From Acinetobacter sp. 10FS3-1 (GTDB lineage Bacteria > Pseudomonadota > Gammaproteobacteria > Pseudomonadales > Moraxellaceae): a DNA stretch of 64,000 nucleotides. How positions within the stretch are numbered: position 1 is the stretch's first letter; each line of letters opens with the position of its first letter. The stretch is taken from NCBI RefSeq assembly GCF_013343215.1, contig NZ_CP039146.1, forward strand, positions 1 through 64,000, in the 5' to 3' direction. Shown piece by piece: positions 33,692 through 43,449 of the stretch. A model generated the notes under the pieces. The model worked only from the letters and a program-made list of their open reading frames with translations, did not search any database and was not told the origin of the DNA. A program made the position numbers and the translations under genes.

Positions 33692-34402
33692 ATGAATTTA
33701 AATCTCCTTGATGAAGAATCAATCCAACCTTCTGAACCCACGCCATGTGATTTTTTCAAAGGTGAAAATGCTATCAAAAAAGCTAAACAGTTAGGATTAC
33801 CTGATCTCGAGTTAGTCAGAAACGCAATTATGATCGGTGATGCTGACTATAGAACAAATACTCACTATAACCGTGCACGCTTTATTGCACGATGGGGAAA
33901 AATTGGAGAACAGATTGCTTTACTGCTTCGACAATCTGATCCTGCTTGGATATTCCACAATGACAGCCAGCCAAGAATTGAGAATACAGTAAAGAAAATA
34001 CAAATTATCTTTATGAGCGGGAATATTGCATTGGGGTTAGCTGATCAAGTTGTATCAGCACACTGTGAAAAAGGATTAATGACATTAAATAATATTAAGG
34101 AGAATCAGTCTGCTTATGATGATGAGACAAAATTGAGAACATGGATTTTATACTTTCCTTCAGCATCACATCCAGCCTATAAAGACATTGATATCCCAAA
34201 TATTCCTTTTGAATTTGCATACCCAACTAGCTTCGTACAGGACTTAAAAGCGAAAAAAATTTCAATTTTACCAAGTGACCATACTTGCAGAATTGCATTT
34301 GAAATAGATAATACAGTTCCTGTAAAAACTGATCCTAAGCCAGTATTGGAACCATCTAATGAAATTAAACCAGATGATTTTGATATTCAGCTTGTAGTTT
34401 AA
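33692..34402 (+). CDS. Hypothetical partner of ImmA/IrrE protease
   Basis: The 236-residue soluble protein has no membrane segment or motif that I recognise. Distinct stretches are LRTWILYFPSASHPAYKD and IPFEFAYPTSF. It ends 12 bp before the protease gene and is almost certainly cotranscribed, so it may be the protease target, sensor or toxin-like partner. The leader contains the palindrome AACATC-AAAA-GATGTT (33637-33653), a candidate operator for the HTH domain of the next protein. Confidence 0.7.
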   Translation: MNLNLLDEESIQPSEPTPCDFFKGENAIKKAKQLGLPDLELVRNAIMIGDADYRTNTHYNRARFIARWGKIGEQIALLLRQSDPAWIFHNDSQPRIENTVKKIQIIFMSGNIALGLADQVVSAHCEKGLMTLNNIKENQSAYDDETKLRTWILYFPSASHPAYKDIDIPNIPFEFAYPTSFVQDLKAKKISILPSDHTCRIAFEIDNTVPVKTDPKPVLEPSNEIKPDDFDIQLVV

Positions 34403-34414
34403 TCTGAGGTTAAT

Positions 34415-35521
34415 GTGTTTAATAAAGATCGTTTACGTATTGCTAAAGAATTACGAGGACTTAGCAATACCGATTTCGCAGAAAAATTGAGTTGCTCTAT
34501 CTCTAAGGTAAAGCAACTTTTAGACGTGGATAAAGAAATCAATGAAAATGATCAAGATGATATATGCCGTGTATTAAATTTACCCAAGTCATTCTTTGCA
34601 GGTAATGACACACAACCACATGAAACAGACCAAATCTTCTATAGATCGGTTGCTCGTATTAAAGCACAGCATAGAAAAGCTAATGAGGCATATACTCTTT
34701 TAGCAATAAATATTAACAAGTACTTAAATCAGAAAGTAAAGTTACCTACTTTTCACCGTCCTGATTTAGATATTACTGAGTTTTTGGGTGAATCTAAGTA
34801 TGCCGATCACCTAGCGTCAGAGTTGAGAGGTTTATGGGCTTTAGGTAATCAACCTATTAATAACATTGTTTCGTTGTGTGAGCTAAAGGGAATCCGTGTC
34901 TTTAGATTACCGACTGAAATTCGAGAAATTGATGCACTATCTTTTTTTGATGATGAAAGTGGTAGCCCTTTCATATTTCTAAATACATTTAAGTCTGCCG
35001 AAAGAGCCCGCTTCGATTGTGCACACGAACTTGGTCATACCGTTATGCATACGCATAACAAAAAAATTCGTGTCGAGAAAGATAATCGTGTTCTCGAAAC
35101 TGAAGCGGATCAATTTTCATCTGAATTTTTAATGCCAACAGATGCATTTCTTTCTACTGCTCCACGCTATTTTTCACTAGAAAATATGATTGAGTATAAA
35201 AAGATTTGGCGAACATCCCTGAAGGCTATTAACTATAAAGCTCACAAGCTGGGCTTAGTTAGTGATTGGGTTAATCGTAGTAACTCTATAAAGATCAATT
35301 CGTTGGGCTACAACATTAATGAACCTGAAGAAACTCATCGAGATGAGAGTTTGATGTTGCCCAAAATTATCTCTGTTTTAGCCTCACAACCATCTTTTGA
35401 TAAAAATAAAATGCTTGATGAAATTGGAATCTCTGAAGAAGATTTTAATCAATTAACATTTGATGCTTTAGCTAAAGTTGAGCCCCCGAAGAAAAAACAT
35501 AAGTTATATATTGTCGAGTAA
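34415..35521 (+). CDS. Xre-ImmA/IrrE metalloprotease regulator
   Basis: The 368-residue protein joins an N-terminal Xre helix-turn-helix (LRIAKELRGLSNTDFAEKLSCSISKVKQLL, about 6-36) to an ImmA/IrrE (peptidase M78) domain with zinc motif HELGH (204-208) and the downstream Glu in ETEADQFSSEFLMP (228-241). Proteins of this class cleave repressors in response to damage or infection. The start is GTG 34415, with GAGG six bases upstream. The 12-bp spacing to the upstream gene suggests a two-gene regulatory, toxin-antitoxin or defence unit. A hairpin follows the stop. Confidence 0.85.
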   Translation: MFNKDRLRIAKELRGLSNTDFAEKLSCSISKVKQLLDVDKEINENDQDDICRVLNLPKSFFAGNDTQPHETDQIFYRSVARIKAQHRKANEAYTLLAININKYLNQKVKLPTFHRPDLDITEFLGESKYADHLASELRGLWALGNQPINNIVSLCELKGIRVFRLPTEIREIDALSFFDDESGSPFIFLNTFKSAERARFDCAHELGHTVMHTHNKKIRVEKDNRVLETEADQFSSEFLMPTDAFLSTAPRYFSLENMIEYKKIWRTSLKAINYKAHKLGLVSDWVNRSNSIKINSLGYNINEPEETHRDESLMLPKIISVLASQPSFDKNKMLDEIGISEEDFNQLTFDALAKVEPPKKKHKLYIVE

Positions 35522-35543
35522 TACAAACCTTCCTTAAAAATAA

Positions 35544-35559
35544 TGCGCCTTACGGCGCA
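35544..35559 (+). terminator. Hairpin after the ImmA/IrrE gene
   Basis: TGCGCC (35544-35549) pairs with GGCGCA (35554-35559) over a TTAC loop, 22 bases after the stop. The T-rich tail is weak, so the assignment is tentative. Confidence 0.5.
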
Positions 35560-35767
35560 CTATTTATGCAAAATCCTGATTAATTTTTTTATGACTTCAC
35601 GCCCAACGTAGTTTTGCATCCCATAAGTCATACTTTAACTGAAAATGTAACTTGCCCCATCATGACTTTTTTCATATAGCCTACTTGAACTGACACCATA
35701 AATCCCATGTGTTCCATAAAGCATCGTATACAATTTCAGATAAATTCTTTAGTTATGTGATCAGGCT

Positions 35768-36409
35768 ATGTGCTCAAATTACCTATTTCCAAATAAAAGA
35801 AATTTGACACTCTTAGGTGTCGATACAAGCCAGTTTGATCTTGAGCTTAAGGATCATGTATTCCCTTCCTATCATGCTCCAATCATTCTGAACGGCTCAG
35901 ATCACTTAGAGCTTGATATTGCAAAGTTTGGATTACTACCGAGCTGGGCGAAAGAATTGAAGTTCAGCAGTCATACTTATAACGCCAGAACTGAGTCTGT
36001 AGCAGATAAGCCTAGCTTTCGACATGCTTGGAAGTACAGCAAGTTCTGCCTAGTCCCAGTACAAGAATTTTATGAGCCGAAATACATCAATGGCAAGCCA
36101 CACTGGTACACCATCAAGCGTAAAGATGATCAGCCTTTTACTGTTGCAGGGATCTATGATGATGCAGTGATTAATGGCAATAAGGTACGTTCCTTTTCAA
36201 TGTTGACCATCAATTCGGACCATCACCCTTTTATGAAACAATTCCATGCACCGAAGGATGAGAAGCGATCCATTATCGTTATTCCAGAACAGTACAGAAA
36301 AGACTGGCTAACAGCCGATCATGAACATGCGCATGAATATTTCTTTCAAATGCCCGATGAATTCGTCACATTTCCACGCGATGAGCAGAAACAAAACGTC
36401 TTATTCTGA
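35768..36409 (+). CDS. yedK: SRAP/HMCES-type SOS-associated peptidase
   Basis: The 213-residue protein has the SRAP signature: the active Cys at position 2 (MCSNY), the YNARTES strand, CLVPVQEFYEPK and a conserved His (MKQFHAPKDEKRSIIVIP). Family members crosslink to abasic sites in single-stranded DNA to protect them. The role fits its place upstream of umuD and umuC in a plasmid SOS block. The start at MC is required because Cys2 must follow the removed Met. Confidence 0.92.
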   Translation: MCSNYLFPNKRNLTLLGVDTSQFDLELKDHVFPSYHAPIILNGSDHLELDIAKFGLLPSWAKELKFSSHTYNARTESVADKPSFRHAWKYSKFCLVPVQEFYEPKYINGKPHWYTIKRKDDQPFTVAGIYDDAVINGNKVRSFSMLTINSDHHPFMKQFHAPKDEKRSIIVIPEQYRKDWLTADHEHAHEYFFQMPDEFVTFPRDEQKQNVLF

Positions 36410-36520
36410 CGCATCCTTGTTTATCCACAACTTTTTAAATTTGAATTTTAAACGCTGTTAGTAATATCCTATTTAAACAAATTCTACTTCCAAACACGCC
36501 TCGTAGCGTAGGAGTATCTC

Positions 36521-37147
36521 ATGTCTAAGAAGTTGCCTATTTACTTCTCTGACGACGCATGGTCATCTTTACAAGAGCTCATGGGTCCAGAGGGTAAACC
36601 AAGTCCTACCATCAACACCGTGCTTGAACAAATCGCTGTTCAAAATGAGCTTGTTGAAAAATTAGGGCTTACTGCTGTCCTACCCAAATCCAAAGTATCT
36701 ATTCCCGTCTCTTTAGAGCGTATTCCTGCAGGTCCGGCCTTCAGCACCAAGGATGAGCAAGACAAAGCACTCGATCTGAATGAGTTCCTGATTCACAACC
36801 CTATTTCTACTTTTATTGCCTATGTAGACAGTGAATCCATGCTCGATGCTGGCCTAGAGATTAATGATCCAATCATTATTGATCGCAGTATTGAAGCCAA
36901 GCATTACGATATCGTGGTTGCCCTGATTGATGACAATGCCTCGACCATTAAGCGGCTGATGATCACCAATAAGATGTCCAAGTCTGAAATCAAAGAAATA
37001 TTTGGAGATGAAGATTATCCGCTTCCAGAACTTTGGTTGAAGGCTGAAAATTCGAATTACAATCACATCATTCCTGATGATAGTCAGACCATATCAATCT
37101 GGGGTGTGGTGACTTTTAATTTAAAGCGTATTTATCACCGCTCATAA
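36521..37147 (+). CDS. umuD: UmuD-like S24 self-cleaving SOS protein
   Basis: The 208-residue protein has a longer N-terminus than E. coli UmuD and matches Acinetobacter UmuDAb-like proteins. The S24 dyad is visible: catalytic Ser106 (VDSESM) and Lys144 (STIKRL). A possible autocleavage bond is Ala70-Gly71 in RIPAGPAF. After RecA-induced cleavage it would form polymerase V with UmuC. GGAGT precedes the ATG. It is separated from umuC by 14 bp. Confidence 0.9.
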   Translation: MSKKLPIYFSDDAWSSLQELMGPEGKPSPTINTVLEQIAVQNELVEKLGLTAVLPKSKVSIPVSLERIPAGPAFSTKDEQDKALDLNEFLIHNPISTFIAYVDSESMLDAGLEINDPIIIDRSIEAKHYDIVVALIDDNASTIKRLMITNKMSKSEIKEIFGDEDYPLPELWLKAENSNYNHIIPDDSQTISIWGVVTFNLKRIYHRS

Positions 37148-37514
37148 AAAGAAGAATAACCATGCAAAGTGAAAATGAAATATTCGCGTTAGTCGACGTG
37201 AATAATTGCTACGTCTCGTGTGAGCGTGTGTTTAATCCTGCCTTGAATGATCGCCCAACCATTGTGCTCAGCAACAATGACGGCTGTGCCGTGGCCAGAA
37301 GCCAGGAAGCGAAAGACTTAGGCATCAAGATGGGTGTTCCTGTATTCCAAATTAAAGAGCTAATCAAACAACATAACATTCAGGTGCTATCCAGTAATTT
37401 CTCCTTATATGGCGAAATGTCCAAGCGCTTTATGGAGCTGCTTGGGGACTATGTTGCACCAGGAGATCAAGAGATACCGTCTGAAACGTCAAGCAAATTA
37501 TTGAGAATTCATGC

Positions 37515-38489
37515 TCAATAATCCGCTTGATAAGGTTGTTGGTGTTTGAGTACACCATAACAAAGATGAACCAACTTCCTCATCGCAGCTCCAATCGCCA
37601 TCATTTTGGTTTTACCATTGGCCAATAATCTTTCATTCATCCCTCTAATGTGGGGATTATGCCGAGTTGCGACAATGGCTGCCATATATAAACCGGCACG
37701 TATTTTGGAAGAGCCCGCTTTGGATAAACGGCTTCTGCCATGAATGGAGCTACCTGATTGCTTTTGAATGGGGACCAAGCCAACAAAGGCGGCCGCTTGA
37801 CTAGCGCTTTCAAAAGTATGGCTGCGCAAGAAACTGAGCATTAATAAACTGGTTCGATCTGCAATAGCTGGAATACTGCTGAGCAGTTCTTTATCATTTC
37901 TTAAATCAGGATTCTGATCGATATGAGCATCAATTTGCTGGTCGATACCCTGAATGTGCTTGTTTAACTGCCTAATACTCTTATGGATAGACTGAAGTAC
38001 AGGTTCCATCGTGAAGGTAGACTCTGCTTTTTCCAAACGATTCTTTTCACGTTGTAAATCTTCACAAAGCACAGCTCTTCTATCTAGCAAAGCATTCAGA
38101 AATTGAATAGGTTGGGGTAAAGGTTGCCAAAAATGTAGATCGGCAGTCATCGCAAATCGAGCTAGAACTTCACTATCCACCTTGTCTGTTTTATTTAGCT
38201 TAGACATACTCTGAGCAAAATATCGAGCTCTGGCAGGATTGGTTACACAGACTTGATAGTCCGCATCAAATAAATATTTAGCCAAGAGTTCATGATAAAT
38301 AGATGTGGCTTCCATTAAGATAATGGTCTGCGTAGAAGTTGCAGCATGCTGCTTTAGCCAGGTTTGAAGTTGCTCAAAACCTTTTGGTGTATTTGAAAAA
38401 GTTTTGGTTTTCTTTTTACTTGCAGAATTTTCTAAAATTAAACAGCAATCAATTTTAGCTTTAGCAACATCAATACCAAGATAAAACAT
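37515..38489 (-). CDS. IS110-family DEDD transposase
   Basis: The 324-residue protein has an N-terminal RuvC-like DEDD domain ([15 protein letters not shown] with the first Asp, [10 protein letters not shown] with the Glu, [17 protein letters not shown] with two Asp). The C-terminal Transposase_20 domain contains the conserved Ser region ([32 protein letters not shown] in pieces). IS110 enzymes use a bridge RNA to choose target and donor. The frame is intact, so it is probably active. Confidence 0.93.
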   Translation of the reverse strand: MFYLGIDVAKAKIDCCLILENSASKKKTKTFSNTPKGFEQLQTWLKQHAATSTQTIILMEATSIYHELLAKYLFDADYQVCVTNPARARYFAQSMSKLNKTDKVDSEVLARFAMTADLHFWQPLPQPIQFLNALLDRRAVLCEDLQREKNRLEKAESTFTMEPVLQSIHKSIRQLNKHIQGIDQQIDAHIDQNPDLRNDKELLSSIPAIADRTSLLMLSFLRSHTFESASQAAAFVGLVPIQKQSGSSIHGRSRLSKAGSSKIRAGLYMAAIVATRHNPHIRGMNERLLANGKTKMMAIGAAMRKLVHLCYGVLKHQQPYQADY

Positions 38490-38589
38490 AATCTTTACCT
38501 GCTTTATTTATCCAATTATTGTTTTAGCATAACCACCGTCTTTTCTTGTGAATACAGCATCAAAGTGCTTAGTTACCGTCCAGAGTTGT

Positions 38590-38700
38590 GCAAGTGGTTA
38601 GGGCAAATTGTAGGTTTTATCTCTTTCACAGACTAAAAGTCTTAGGTCTATTACAAACTCTACAATTTGCATATAGTGGAAGCTAATCACTACAAGCTCC
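38590..38700 (-). ncRNA. Putative IS110 bridge RNA
   Basis: Upstream of the transposase, GCAAATTGTAG (38603-38613) and its exact complement CTACAATTTGC (38660-38670) form a long-range stem. It encloses a smaller hairpin (GACT-AAA-AGTC, 38631-38641) and unpaired loops, the architecture of bridge RNAs with target- and donor-binding loops. The host target next to the insertion is GAGATCAAGAG|GTCTATTCC. Base-pairing of the loops to this target was not worked out. Confidence 0.55.
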
Positions 38701-39698
38701 AAGATACAAGGTCTATTCCATTGATGAATGCTTTCTGAAGCTCACAGCTTACGAGCATCTATTTGACCTGACTGTATATGCTCAAGACATGAGGGCTAAG
38801 GCTTGGCGTTGGTTAGGCCTACCCTGCTGTATTGGAATTGGTCGCTCTAAAACCGAAGCCAAGATTGCCAATCATCTCGCCAAGAAAAACAAGTTCTTCA
38901 ATGGGGTCTGTAATCTGGCCCATATGGACCCATGCTCTACAGAAACGCTACTCGCGCAGGTTGATGTGTCTGAGGTTTGGGGCGTAGGCAGACAGAACTG
39001 TAAGAAGCTCAATACTATGGGTGTTCAATCTGTGCTGGATCTGATCAATGCCAATCCTAAAGAAATCAAAAAGCAGTTTAGTATCGTGATGGAAAAGACG
39101 GTGCTTGAGCTACAGGGCCTTTCTTGTATTGACCTTAGTGATGATACTGTAGCGAAGAAGCAAATCATCAGCAGCCGTTCATATGGCAACCCAGTGTATG
39201 AAATGGATGACATTAAAGCTTCGGTTCGGCTTTATGTGGCCAGAGCCGTGAAACGAATGCGGGAAGATGGCTCAATCTGCAAGATGATCGGCGTGTATAT
39301 CCAAACCGGTCGCTTTGATAAGACAGAGCGCTACTCGCCTTACATCGTCGTTCAAATGCATGAGCATACGGATGATCTACTGCTCATCACCAAGGCCGCG
39401 ATGAAAGGCATCGATCAGATATTTAAGAAAGGCTTTAAGTATAAAAAGGCGGGAATCGTGCTGCTCGAAATTACAGATCAATCCAAGTTTGTGCCCGATC
39501 TATTCACGGACTATTCACATAAGCAAGAGCGAGAAAGGCTTTCAGATGCCATCGAAGCCATCAGTGAACGGTTTGGGAAGAATCTCGTCACGCTAGGCAT
39601 TGCCAACAATAAAGAAGCCACATGGCACATGAATCAAAACCTTAGATCACCTTCGTATTTAACCAAATGGTCTGACTTACCAAGAGTAGGATAAAAAC

Positions 39699-39917
39699 AT
39701 GCACTTATTTAAATTAACTGACGAACAACTCGCACAAATTCTTATCCCGAAACGATTTGTACCACCTACTCCACCTGAACATGAAGGCAAGAATATGGTC
39801 TATGTATTTGATAGTGAGGATAAGTTTGAACTGACTTATGATGAGCTGGTGGAAATCATTAGCAAAGCTAGAATGGCTGGTCCGAAGTTGATACCTGTCT
39901 TAGGCACCGTGAATTAA
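39699..39917 (+). CDS. Small hypothetical protein downstream of umuC
   Basis: The 72-residue acidic protein (MHLFKLTDEQLAQILIPKRF, to LIPVLGTVN) starts 5 bp after umuC and is surely part of the SOS operon. It contains no recognised motif or membrane segment. A role linked to error-prone repair is suggested only by position. Confidence 0.65.
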   Translation: MHLFKLTDEQLAQILIPKRFVPPTPPEHEGKNMVYVFDSEDKFELTYDELVEIISKARMAGPKLIPVLGTVN

Positions 39918-40244
39918 ATTGTGCAGTGTTCGCACGCCACTTGAAACATAACTTGATTGGAAATGAATTTGGGCTGAGAAAAATTCAGTTCAAATTTAAC
40001 CTGACGGGCACACTAAAAAATGGGTAATTGTCAGATCGAGTTTGGACTACAACACTTTAGCTCATCGATTTACCAAAGTGCTAATCTTTACACTATTGTC
40101 TAAAATCCAGTGACCAAATTGTGATGCTAAAGCTTTTAAATTCCCTTTATTATGAATCAAAGTTAGTATGATGCTTTTCATAAAGACAGTTTACTTATAA
40201 CCAGAGAGATTTTTAAACAATTCCCCCTTTTCAGTTTGCTTAGG
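39918..40244. other. Intergenic region between the SOS operon and the recombinase trio
   Basis: The 327 bp are AT-rich, with no convincing ORF, tRNA or repeat. It lies at the 3' ends of two convergent operons, so terminators are expected, but I found only weak dyads. Confidence 0.4.
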
Positions 40245-43200
40245 CTATTTGATCCAGAGTTCATCTTTTTGCATCATTTTTAACATTAAATTAAATATAA
40301 CCAGCGGAGTAACATTTTTTTTGTTAGAGCCGACAACTCTTTGAAAACTAAATTTAACGGTTCGCTCAGGAGCATCCAAATTAACTGGGTAGTTTTGTTT
40401 TTCTAAATACAGATGATCTCCTAACATTGGCTCTATACCAGTAATAAAATTAACAATTTGTTGCTCATCACCTTTCATTCGGCATTGAAAATGTAGAAAA
40501 TTCTTACGCAGTTTTCCAAATAATAATAATATTTTAAGCGCCTTAACCATGTTCTTTTCTTTCAGTGCATCTTGCTGCCTATCATCTTTATAATGAAAAT
40601 CAAGGAGAGGAATTATTTCATCTGGACGAGTCAGTTTTTTAGCCTTTTCGTAAAGTTCATCAAACCAACTCTCTTCTAAATTCTTACTATAAACATAATT
40701 CGTTTTTAAATTAAATTTTTGGCGATCCATCCATTTAGTGCTCATCCATTGACATCGTTGCATCCATTCTTGAGCTTGGGTATCTTCGCTTAAACGACCT
40801 TCTCTAAAACTTATCAAACGTTGAAAAGGTGTCAGAGTACTCTTCTCTATACTAAACTTCTTTTCTTGTCGGCCAGCCATCGTAACTGGCTGTGTTTGCT
40901 GATAAGAATTAAACCATTTCTGCTGCTGAGTATAACGATTTAGGTTTATGTAGTCTGTACTTGACTTCACTGGACTAAAACACTGTTCTAATACTTTTTT
41001 TGAAATGATACACGGCGAATTATAAATTCGATCGACTGCTAATAAATCCAAAACATGAAGGTAATTTGAAGCCGTTTGCTCAATACTGCTATGCCCCATC
41101 CAAGAGGCGAGCACCTGCCATTTATGTTGAATAATCTCTTCTTGAGCACGTGCTTTCATACCAAACAATAAATCCCTCATCTTTTTTGCTTTTACCCAAG
41201 GACAATCTGTGTAGGTCTTGATCATTTCTTTTGAACCGAGCAAAGTTATTGCTAGATAGTTAGCAGCACTGTGGCGTAATGTATGAAAACTAAAGCCATG
41301 ATGCATACCTAATATTTGACTAAACAAATCTACTGTAATTTTGCTGATACATTGATCAGTTAATACACGATGATTCACACTAAAAAGTAGATCATCCTGC
41401 TGATTAACCAAATATTGCTCATAACGATGTTGTATGTAACGTTGTACTACTAAAAACTCATGTTCTGACAATGCAATTTTCAATGGTATTTGACGATTCG
41501 CACTTCGCGTTTTCAGACGGCGATATGAATTGTCTTGGATATGAAGCGTGATATTATTAAAAACTGTATTTTCTTTTTCTTTATAAAGTAGCTCTGGGCA
41601 AATAATATCTTGTATTTTAAGACAACGAACTTCATTTAATCGAAGTCCAGTTCTATAACTTAGTAAATACATCAGCTTTAAACAACTCAGATGATCGACC
41701 CACTCTGATGCCGTTGGCTCTTGACTTAAATTTTCTAGTTTTTCCAATAATTTGCCAAATAGCAAAGGACTCACTAGCCGTGCATTGCAAATTTGTAAAT
41801 GCTTAAAACTTGAATTCTGTAACACCAATACCCCTGGAGCATCATAATTCTCTATACAGAATTGATGAAAATCTTTTAGGCGACCAAAACGGTATTCTGC
41901 GCTTTGGTGCATCTTACGAGAGGTTTTTCCTTTCACCGAATCTCGTTGAACTGCTTTTTCATCACGTTCACTGCTGTATTTCAATAGCTGCCGATATAAA
42001 TCCTCATAGTCATCTATGGATTGTTGCTTTAAATCTAATTTATTGAGCCAAATCTCAAATATAAATTCTTTGCCAAACGATCCTAAGTAGCTTTCAATAG
42101 TTGATAATTGAAGCCCTCGTTTTTTTAAATGCATTAACCAGTGAATTAAGCGTAGTTGAGCATCAATTAAAGACTTTTCCTCCGTATTAGCATCAACTAT
42201 CTTCTCCTCTAACACCCTTCTAGTTTCTTGCCAAAAACGTAGCGTGCGTTCTTCTTTATTCCTCTTTTTATCTAAACGCTCAACTTTTTGACCTTTACGT
42301 TTCTTTTGACCAAACAACATCAACTCATACGGAATCGTTTGTAATTTGCTTTGAACAGTCGGAACTTCAGGAAGTAACTGCTCTTGTTCAAAATGAATAG
42401 GGCGATTATCTGCTTCTGTGACTTGATTGTAATCATTATTCCACAGCAATCTAAATTCGGATGGCCTTAAAGCAACAGTATTAATCTCTTGCTGAAGCAC
42501 ATTACTCAAAAATATATCTATGCTGAGGTTTGGATTAAATTCGAGTACCATTTGCACATCATTAAATGCACGAAATCCACGGCGTTTAATTTGATATTGC
42601 AGATCCCCAAGACTTTTTTTCCTGCCTATCTTACTCAAGCTTTCTAAAATACAATCTTCAACTGAATGTTGCAGACAAAATTCTTTCTGAGTAGCTTTCA
42701 ACTTTTTTAAATATTGCAAAATGAACTGCGCATATGGGTTAAAAAAAACATGTTTCCATTGGTACAACTTTCCCTGTTCTACATCGTTGCCATATTGAGA
42801 GTTTTCAACACGATAATGTAGTAACAATGGATTAGTGATTTTTTTGTAGTCCGAATGGTATAACCGAAAACAATTCAGATCTGTACCAAGCTCAATGGCC
42901 TCCTGCAATTGCTTCTGAATAGCAATCAAATGCTGTTCATCTGCACAGCCTGAAATATATATAAAACTTAAGCATAAATTTCCCCATAAGTACTTTGGTT
43001 CATTCCAATATTCAAATGAATCTTGCCAATACTGCCTTAATTCCTTAAGTACATGGATATGTAGATGCCCCTGTTCTAACCGTGACTCTGTACTCTCAAT
43101 TTTTCTAGGCAGTACGATCCGTTTAGTATGTGGATTTAGCTTAATTCTGTATGATTTTTTATCTACATTCTGGTTGAATTGCTTCCTTCTTTTATTAAAT

Positions 43201-43445
43201 TCATCTTCAGTAAATTGCATCAGTTTTGATTGTTCGTCTCGGCTCAACTTTTGACTCAAACAATCAACACTATCTTTAATGTCATGCCATTTTTCAGCGA
43301 TCAGCTGATCAAGTTTTTGCTGCATTTCTTTCGTCAATACTTCAGGTGGAGAAGGCTGTCTATCTAGCGACTTTTTCACCATTTTATGAATATCAACAAA
43401 TAGATCATCTAGTTGTGGTTTTATTAGTTCTTTGATTTTTTGCAT
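40245..43445 (-). CDS. Large tyrosine-recombinase family protein (trio, third gene)
   Basis: This very large protein (1066 residues) carries a tyrosine recombinase catalytic domain in its second half: LSYRTGLRLNEVRCLK (first Arg), FHTLRHSAANYL (His-x-x-Arg), WMGHSSIEQT (His) and NYLHVLDLL (nucleophile Tyr). The first 500 residues are helical and basic with no domain I recognise, and a 230-residue extension follows the Tyr. All catalytic residues are present. It starts 4 bp after the preceding gene, so the three are one operon. Multi-gene recombinase trios are known from Tn554-like elements and from gamma-mobile-trio islands. Confidence 0.8.
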   Translation of the reverse strand: MQKIKELIKPQLDDLFVDIHKMVKKSLDRQPSPPEVLTKEMQQKLDQLIAEKWHDIKDSVDCLSQKLSRDEQSKLMQFTEDEFNKRRKQFNQNVDKKSYRIKLNPHTKRIVLPRKIESTESRLEQGHLHIHVLKELRQYWQDSFEYWNEPKYLWGNLCLSFIYISGCADEQHLIAIQKQLQEAIELGTDLNCFRLYHSDYKKITNPLLLHYRVENSQYGNDVEQGKLYQWKHVFFNPYAQFILQYLKKLKATQKEFCLQHSVEDCILESLSKIGRKKSLGDLQYQIKRRGFRAFNDVQMVLEFNPNLSIDIFLSNVLQQEINTVALRPSEFRLLWNNDYNQVTEADNRPIHFEQEQLLPEVPTVQSKLQTIPYELMLFGQKKRKGQKVERLDKKRNKEERTLRFWQETRRVLEEKIVDANTEEKSLIDAQLRLIHWLMHLKKRGLQLSTIESYLGSFGKEFIFEIWLNKLDLKQQSIDDYEDLYRQLLKYSSERDEKAVQRDSVKGKTSRKMHQSAEYRFGRLKDFHQFCIENYDAPGVLVLQNSSFKHLQICNARLVSPLLFGKLLEKLENLSQEPTASEWVDHLSCLKLMYLLSYRTGLRLNEVRCLKIQDIICPELLYKEKENTVFNNITLHIQDNSYRRLKTRSANRQIPLKIALSEHEFLVVQRYIQHRYEQYLVNQQDDLLFSVNHRVLTDQCISKITVDLFSQILGMHHGFSFHTLRHSAANYLAITLLGSKEMIKTYTDCPWVKAKKMRDLLFGMKARAQEEIIQHKWQVLASWMGHSSIEQTASNYLHVLDLLAVDRIYNSPCIISKKVLEQCFSPVKSSTDYINLNRYTQQQKWFNSYQQTQPVTMAGRQEKKFSIEKSTLTPFQRLISFREGRLSEDTQAQEWMQRCQWMSTKWMDRQKFNLKTNYVYSKNLEESWFDELYEKAKKLTRPDEIIPLLDFHYKDDRQQDALKEKNMVKALKILLLFGKLRKNFLHFQCRMKGDEQQIVNFITGIEPMLGDHLYLEKQNYPVNLDAPERTVKFSFQRVVGSNKKNVTPLVIFNLMLKMMQKDELWIK

Positions 43446-43449
43446 ACAA

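Larger units (their letters stand above)
37474..38710 (-). mobile_element. IS110-family element in umuC
   Basis: The 1237-bp insertion separates two halves of umuC that are otherwise contiguous, which fixes its limits to within a base or two. There are no inverted repeats and no target duplication, as expected for IS110. The short region at 37474-37514 and the 220-bp region at 38490-38710 are the non-coding ends. The larger lies upstream of the transposase and is the bridge-RNA-bearing end in this subgroup. Confidence 0.9.
37162..39694 (+). pseudogene. umuC: UmuC (polymerase V catalytic subunit), split by IS110
   Basis: The N-terminal 104 codons (37162-37473; [19 protein letters not shown], the Y-family palm motif) and the C-terminal 327 codons (38711-39694; from VYSIDECFLKL) are in the same frame. 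They join cleanly as Glu-Val if the IS110 element (37474-38710) is removed. The second catalytic acids lie in SIDECF, immediately after the insertion. The intact product would be 431 residues. As it stands the catalytic palm is cut and polymerase V activity should be lost. Confidence 0.93.
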
